A stretch of 10,761 bases of DNA from an uncultured Verrucomicrobiota bacterium (lineage in GTDB: Bacteria > Verrucomicrobiota > Verrucomicrobiia > Limisphaerales > UBA9464), in NCBI GenBank assembly GCA_903930165.1, contig CAIYXO010000708.1, positions 1-10,761 on the forward strand, in the 5' to 3' direction. This document shows positions 7,462 to 10,761 of this stretch, one piece after another; the stretch's first letter is position 1; the number at the start of each line of letters is the position of its first letter. The translations under genes were made by a program, and so were the position numbers. Under the pieces are notes generated by a model. That model made no database searches, was not told the origin of the DNA, and saw only the letters and a program-made list of their open reading frames with translations.

Positions 7462-10400
7462 ATGAGACCGAACCTCGTTCCCATTCCTCTGTTGGTCGCC
7501 GCGGCGTTGCCGCTTTCCGCCGCCGTCCAGGACCTCCGGCCCAAGCCCGGGCTTGGGCCGCTTCCCTATGCTCCATCGGAACATCCGCTCCCGAACTACA
7601 TCGCGGGCGAGAAATGGGGCACCGAAGGCGAGCGGATCATGCGGATGCAGACCCCCCTGTCGCCGGCCGACTCCGCGGCCCGGGTGGTGCTCCGCGACGG
7701 ATTCCGAGCCGACCTGTGGGCGGCCGAACCGGACATCCTGAAGCCCATCACCATGACCTTCGACGAGCGGGGCAGGCTGTACATCGCCGAGACGATGGAC
7801 TACCCGAACGAGCTTCGTCCGCCGGGCCAGGGCAGGGACCGGATCAAGGTCTGCGAGGACACCGACGGGGACGGCCGGGCGGACAAGTTCACCGTCTTCG
7901 CCGAGGGTCTCTCCATCCCGACCGGACTCTGCGCGGCCAACGGCGGACTGGTGGTGATCGAGGGCGGCAGGACGCTTTTCCTGCGCGACGCGGACGGCGA
8001 CGGCCGGGCGGAGGAGCGGCGTGTGCTGTTCTCCGGATGGGACATGGGCGACACCCATGCGACCGCGAGCAACATCCGCTACGGCCACGACAACTGGATC
8101 TGGGGCGTGGTCGGCTACAGCGGCTTCGACGGCGAGGTCGGCGGTCGGCGCCACCGTTTCGGCATGGGCGTGTACCGGTTCCGGCCGGACGGCTCGGAGA
8201 TGGAGTTCGTGCGGTCCAGCAACAACAACACCTGGGGCCTGGGCCTGGCCGAGGACGGCCAGGTGTTCGGTTCCACGGCCAACGGCAACGCGGCCTGGTA
8301 CATGTCGATTCCCAACCGCTACTACGAGGCGGTCTCCGGCGGCTCGGCCGCGCGGATGGATTCGATCGCGGACAGCCAGGCGTACTACCCGATCGCCGGG
8401 AACATCCGCCAGGTGGACTGGCACGGGAAGTACACCGCCGGTGCCGGCTCGGCGCTCTACACCGCGCGCAGCTTCCCGTCGGAGTACTGGGGAGGCGTGT
8501 CGTTCGTCTGCGAACCGACCGGGCACCTGATCGGCCAGTTCCGGATCACCGCGGACGGCGCGGGCTACCGTGCGGCCAACGAGAGGAATTTCCTGGCCAG
8601 CGACGACGAGTGGTTTGCCCCGATCATGGCAGAGGTGGGGCCTGACGGCGCCTTGTGGGTGCTGGACTGGTACAACTACATCATCCAGCACAACCCGGTC
8701 CCGACCGGGTTCCAGAACGGCAAGGGCAACGCCTACGAGACGCCGCTTCGGGACAAGACCCATGGCCGGATCTACCGGGTGACCCATTCGGCCGGCAAGC
8801 CGGCGCCGAAGGTGCGCCTGGCCGGTGCCGGGACCGAGGCCTTGGTGGCGGCCCTGCGGAGCGAGGTGATGGAGACCCGACTCCACGCCCAGCGCCTGCT
8901 GGTGGAGCGGAAGGCCAAGGACGCGGTGCCGGCCCTCTTGGCGCTGGTGGCCGACACCTCTGCCGACCCGCTCGGGCTGAACCCGGGCGCCCTGCATGCG
9001 CTGTGGGCGCTCGAGGGGCTCGGCGAGGCCGCCAAGGTGCCCACCTCGGCGTTGTCGCATCCCTCGGCGGCGGTCCGTCGCGCCGCGGTGCAGGTCCTTC
9101 CCCTCGCCTCCGGCGCCGCACCGATCCTCGCCGCGAACCTCTTCGAGGATCCGGACACCCAGGTCCGCAAGGCGGCGTTCCTCGCGATGACCGAACGGGG
9201 AGGCAACGACGCCGGTGCGGCGCTCGTGGAGGCCTTCCAGGAGACCTCGAACCTTTCCGACCGCCACCTCCGCGAGGCCTTGACCGTGGCGGCGGCCTTC
9301 CACCACCGCGTGTTCCTCACCTACGCGATGATCCAGCCGTTGCCGGCCGCCGAGGGGGCCGAGGTGCTGCGGACGGTGGCCCGCCATCAGGCGGCGTCTG
9401 CCAAGATGGGGCTGGCGACGCTGCTCGCGGCGTCCAAGGCCGCCAAGGAAGTCTCCGAACCCGTGGTCGCGGGCATCGCCGCCGGTTGGCCCTCCGATGC
9501 CAAGCCCGAGATCTCCGACGCGGACCTCGGCGCCCTCAAGGCCGCGGCGGCCGCACTTTCCGACGCCGGCCGCGTTTCCCTCGTCCAGTTGGCGGTCGCC
9601 TGGGGACGTCGCGAGGCGTTCCGTCCCGAGATCCTCGAGCTTTCCCGCCGTCTGCGTGCCGCGGTCGCGGATTCCTCGTCCTCCGAGGCCGCACGGGTCG
9701 AGTCGGCCCGCCGACTCCTGACCCTCGACGACAGCCCGGAGGCGATCGCCGCCGTGATCGCGCCGATCGGTGCGCTGACCTCGCCGGGGCTGGCCAACGG
9801 CCTGATCGGCGCCCTCTCCGTATCCCGGGTTCCCGAGGCGGGCGCCGGGCTGGTCGCCCGCTGGGCCGATCTCTCGCCCGCGATGCGGCGGGCCGCCGCG
9901 GGTACGCTGCTCCGTCGCCGCGAATGGTCCCTCGCCCTGCTCGACGCCATCGCCAAGGGCGAGATTCCGGTCGGCGACCTGAGCCGCGACACCTGGAACC
10001 AGCTCCGTCGGCATCCCGAGTCGGCCGTCGCCGCCCGGGCCGCGGAGGTGGAGAAGTCCGGCGGGCCGAAGTCGTCGGCCGAGATGGCCGCCCTGATTGC
10101 CCGGATCACGCCCGAGGCCACCCGCGAGGGCGATGTCACCCGGGGCCGGGCCGTGTACGAGAAGAACTGTTCCGCCTGCCATGCCTTCGCCGGCAGGGGC
10201 GGCCGCATCGGACCGGACCTCACGGGCATCGGCGCCCGGCCGAAGTCGGAAATCCTGCCCGAGATCCTCGACCCCAACCGCTCCGTCGAGGCGAACTACC
10301 GTCTTTGGACCGTGACCAAGAAGGACGGGGAGTCGCTCGCCGGCCGCCTCGATGCGGAGACCGCCACCTCGGTGGAGATCGTCGACACCCTCGGGTCCAA

Positions 10401-10536
10401 GCACGTCGTCCTGCGGAAGGACGTCGAGAAGCTGGAGTCCTCGGGACAGTCGATCATGCCCGGCGGATTCGAACAGCTGCCGGTGTCCGAGTTGGCGGAT
10501 CTCCTGACCTACCTCGCCAAGGGCGCCGCGCACTGA
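7462..10536 (+). CDS. PVC-type membrane-bound dehydrogenase / HEAT-like / CxxCH cytochrome c fusion protein
   Basis: This 1024-residue exported protein starts at ATG 7462, which opens a signal peptide (M-R-P-N-L then a hydrophobic run to about A20-A21). The frame is open far upstream, but those codons overlap the kinase gene and have no export signal. Residues about 70-440 form the 'Pirellula/Verrucomicrobium-type' membrane-bound dehydrogenase domain (TIGR02604-like, a soluble glucose/sorbosone-dehydrogenase-type beta-propeller) with motifs L-Y-I-A-E-T-M-D-Y-P-N near 106-116 and S-N-N-N-T-W-G-L-G near 253-261. Two calcium-loop-like strings, D-T-D-G-D-G-R-A-D (133-141) and D-A-D-G-D-G-R-A-E (176-184), are typical of the family. 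Residues about 450-870 are Ala/Leu-rich helical HEAT-like repeats. The C-terminus (about 893-1022) is the family's heme domain (TIGR02603-like) with C-S-A-C-H at 903-907 (10168-10182) and a likely axial Met in S-I-M-P-G-G (Met999). It probably oxidises an unknown substrate, perhaps a sugar or alcohol, and passes electrons to the fused cytochrome in the periplasm. It is transcribed divergently from the sensor kinase. Confidence 0.95.
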   Translation: MRPNLVPIPLLVAAALPLSAAVQDLRPKPGLGPLPYAPSEHPLPNYIAGEKWGTEGERIMRMQTPLSPADSAARVVLRDGFRADLWAAEPDILKPITMTFDERGRLYIAETMDYPNELRPPGQGRDRIKVCEDTDGDGRADKFTVFAEGLSIPTGLCAANGGLVVIEGGRTLFLRDADGDGRAEERRVLFSGWDMGDTHATASNIRYGHDNWIWGVVGYSGFDGEVGGRRHRFGMGVYRFRPDGSEMEFVRSSNNNTWGLGLAEDGQVFGSTANGNAAWYMSIPNRYYEAVSGGSAARMDSIADSQAYYPIAGNIRQVDWHGKYTAGAGSALYTARSFPSEYWGGVSFVCEPTGHLIGQFRITADGAGYRAANERNFLASDDEWFAPIMAEVGPDGALWVLDWYNYIIQHNPVPTGFQNGKGNAYETPLRDKTHGRIYRVTHSAGKPAPKVRLAGAGTEALVAALRSEVMETRLHAQRLLVERKAKDAVPALLALVADTSADPLGLNPGALHALWALEGLGEAAKVPTSALSHPSAAVRRAAVQVLPLASGAAPILAANLFEDPDTQVRKAAFLAMTERGGNDAGAALVEAFQETSNLSDRHLREALTVAAAFHHRVFLTYAMIQPLPAAEGAEVLRTVARHQAASAKMGLATLLAASKAAKEVSEPVVAGIAAGWPSDAKPEISDADLGALKAAAAALSDAGRVSLVQLAVAWGRREAFRPEILELSRRLRAAVADSSSSEAARVESARRLLTLDDSPEAIAAVIAPIGALTSPGLANGLIGALSVSRVPEAGAGLVARWADLSPAMRRAAAGTLLRRREWSLALLDAIAKGEIPVGDLSRDTWNQLRRHPESAVAARAAEVEKSGGPKSSAEMAALIARITPEATREGDVTRGRAVYEKNCSACHAFAGRGGRIGPDLTGIGARPKSEILPEILDPNRSVEANYRLWTVTKKDGESLAGRLDAETATSVEIVDTLGSKHVVLRKDVEKLESSGQSIMPGGFEQLPVSELADLLTYLAKGAAH

Positions 10537-10542
10537 ACGGCA

Positions 10543-10579
10543 CCGCCCCCACGGGCGGCCCGGCCTTCAATGCCGGGCC
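10543..10579. terminator. GC-rich hairpins between convergent genes (possible bidirectional terminator)
   Basis: Two inverted repeats lie between and into the convergent gene ends. The first is CCGCCC (10543-10548), loop CCAC, GGGCGG (10553-10558). The second is GGCCCGGC (10557-10564), loop CTTCAAT, GCCGGGCC (10572-10579), a perfect 8-bp stem. They share two bases, so both cannot form in full at once. The loop of the second contains the stop codon of the minus-strand gene. Neither is followed by a T-run, so a classical intrinsic terminator is not shown; factor-dependent termination or transcript-end stabilisation is also possible. Confidence 0.5.
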
Positions 10580-10761
10580 GTCAGGGCGTGGAGGGCGCGC
10601 GACGTGCGGACCACCAGGTGGCGCCCGGCCAGTGCCGGTGTCGCCAGCACCGGCTCCCCGAGCTCGATCCGCTGGAGCAGCTCCGGGGAATCCGAGGACG
10701 CCGCGACCACGCTGATCGTGCCCAGTTGGGAGGTGAGATAGATGCGGCCCGCGGCCGCGAC
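10567..10761 (-). CDS. PQQ-like beta-propeller repeat protein, C-terminal 64 residues (5' end beyond window)
   Basis: The frame is open from the right edge to a TGA complementary to 10567-10569. The visible residues include G-R-I-Y-L-T-S-Q-L-G-T-I-S-V-V, then L-L-Q-R-I-E-L-G-E-P-V-L-A-T-P-A-L-A-G-R, ending near R-T-S-R-A-L-H-A-L. The pattern 'G-x-I-Y-hydrophobic-x-S-x-x-G-x-I-x-V-V ... N/E-L-G-E-x-V-x-A-T-P-A-x-A-x-G-x-L-hydrophobic-V-R-T-x-x-x-L-Y/H' is that of the last blades of PQQ-binding-like (BamB/quinoprotein-type) WD40-like propellers, which are abundant as exported proteins in planctomycetes and verrucomicrobia. The fragment cannot show whether a quinone cofactor, a kinase domain or only a structural propeller is present. 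It is too short for a specific function. The gene converges on the dehydrogenase gene with a 30-bp gap, so it belongs to a separate transcription unit. Confidence 0.8.
   Translation of the reverse strand, partial: VAAAGRIYLTSQLGTISVVAASSDSPELLQRIELGEPVLATPALAGRHLVVRTSRALHALTARH

Noticed and set aside
7264..10533. The kinase reading frame stays open for 1090 codons upstream on the minus strand, across the whole dehydrogenase gene, giving an apparent 2429-residue protein.
   Set aside because: The opposite strand encodes a complete, recognisable protein with signal peptide and heme motif, and the antisense translation is low-complexity R/G/A/H-rich with no domain. Stop-poor antisense frames are expected with G/C-ending codons.
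1..10761. Search for tRNA or rRNA genes, CRISPR repeats, insertion-sequence ends, phage or defence genes.
   Set aside because: Nothing matching these was seen; the window is almost wholly filled by five coding regions of PVC-type families.

Overview
The window is high in G+C (about 70% by eye). It reads as chromosomal DNA from a member of the Planctomycetota-Verrucomicrobiota-Chlamydiota group, more likely Verrucomicrobiota. Three families typical of those phyla lie within 11 kb: a DUF1549/DUF1553 (PSD1-type) protein, a Tat-exported DUF1501 protein, and a 'Pirellula/Verrucomicrobium-type' membrane-bound dehydrogenase with a C-terminal CxxCH cytochrome. A large Reg_prop/Y_Y_Y hybrid histidine kinase and the end of a PQQ-like beta-propeller protein complete the gene set. 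The phylum is inferred from gene content; no rRNA or other marker gene is present.

Layout. Positions 1-1583 (+) hold the 3' part of the PSD1 gene, which runs off the left edge. It overlaps by 8 bp the GTG start of the DUF1501 gene (1576-3015, +). These two form a translationally coupled pair, the classic planctomycete/verrucomicrobial PSD1-DUF1501 cassette. A 228-bp non-coding gap separates the pair from a convergent 4-kb gene for a membrane hybrid sensor kinase (3244-7263, -). A 198-bp divergent intergenic region (7264-7461) follows, with a 9-bp perfect (13-nt imperfect) inverted repeat and a short motif also found in the previous gap. Then comes a 1024-residue exported dehydrogenase/HEAT/cytochrome c protein (7462-10536, +). 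It converges, across a 30-bp gap carrying GC-rich hairpins, on a minus-strand gene cut by the right edge (10567-10761), which encodes the C-terminal 64 residues of a PQQ-like beta-propeller protein.

How the genes may work together. Every gene with a visible N-terminus has an export signal or membrane anchor. The CxxCH protein, and possibly the PSD1 protein, have heme-attachment motifs, so the window looks like an envelope or periplasmic redox and polymer-processing neighbourhood. The sensor kinase is transcribed divergently from the dehydrogenase, which makes the shared intergenic region the obvious candidate control point, but no partner regulator is in the window and that link is inference. 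No RNA genes, insertion sequences, CRISPR arrays, prophage genes or defence genes were found. The biology still undescribed here is the biochemical role of the PSD1, DUF1501 and CxxCH families, not a visibly new system.
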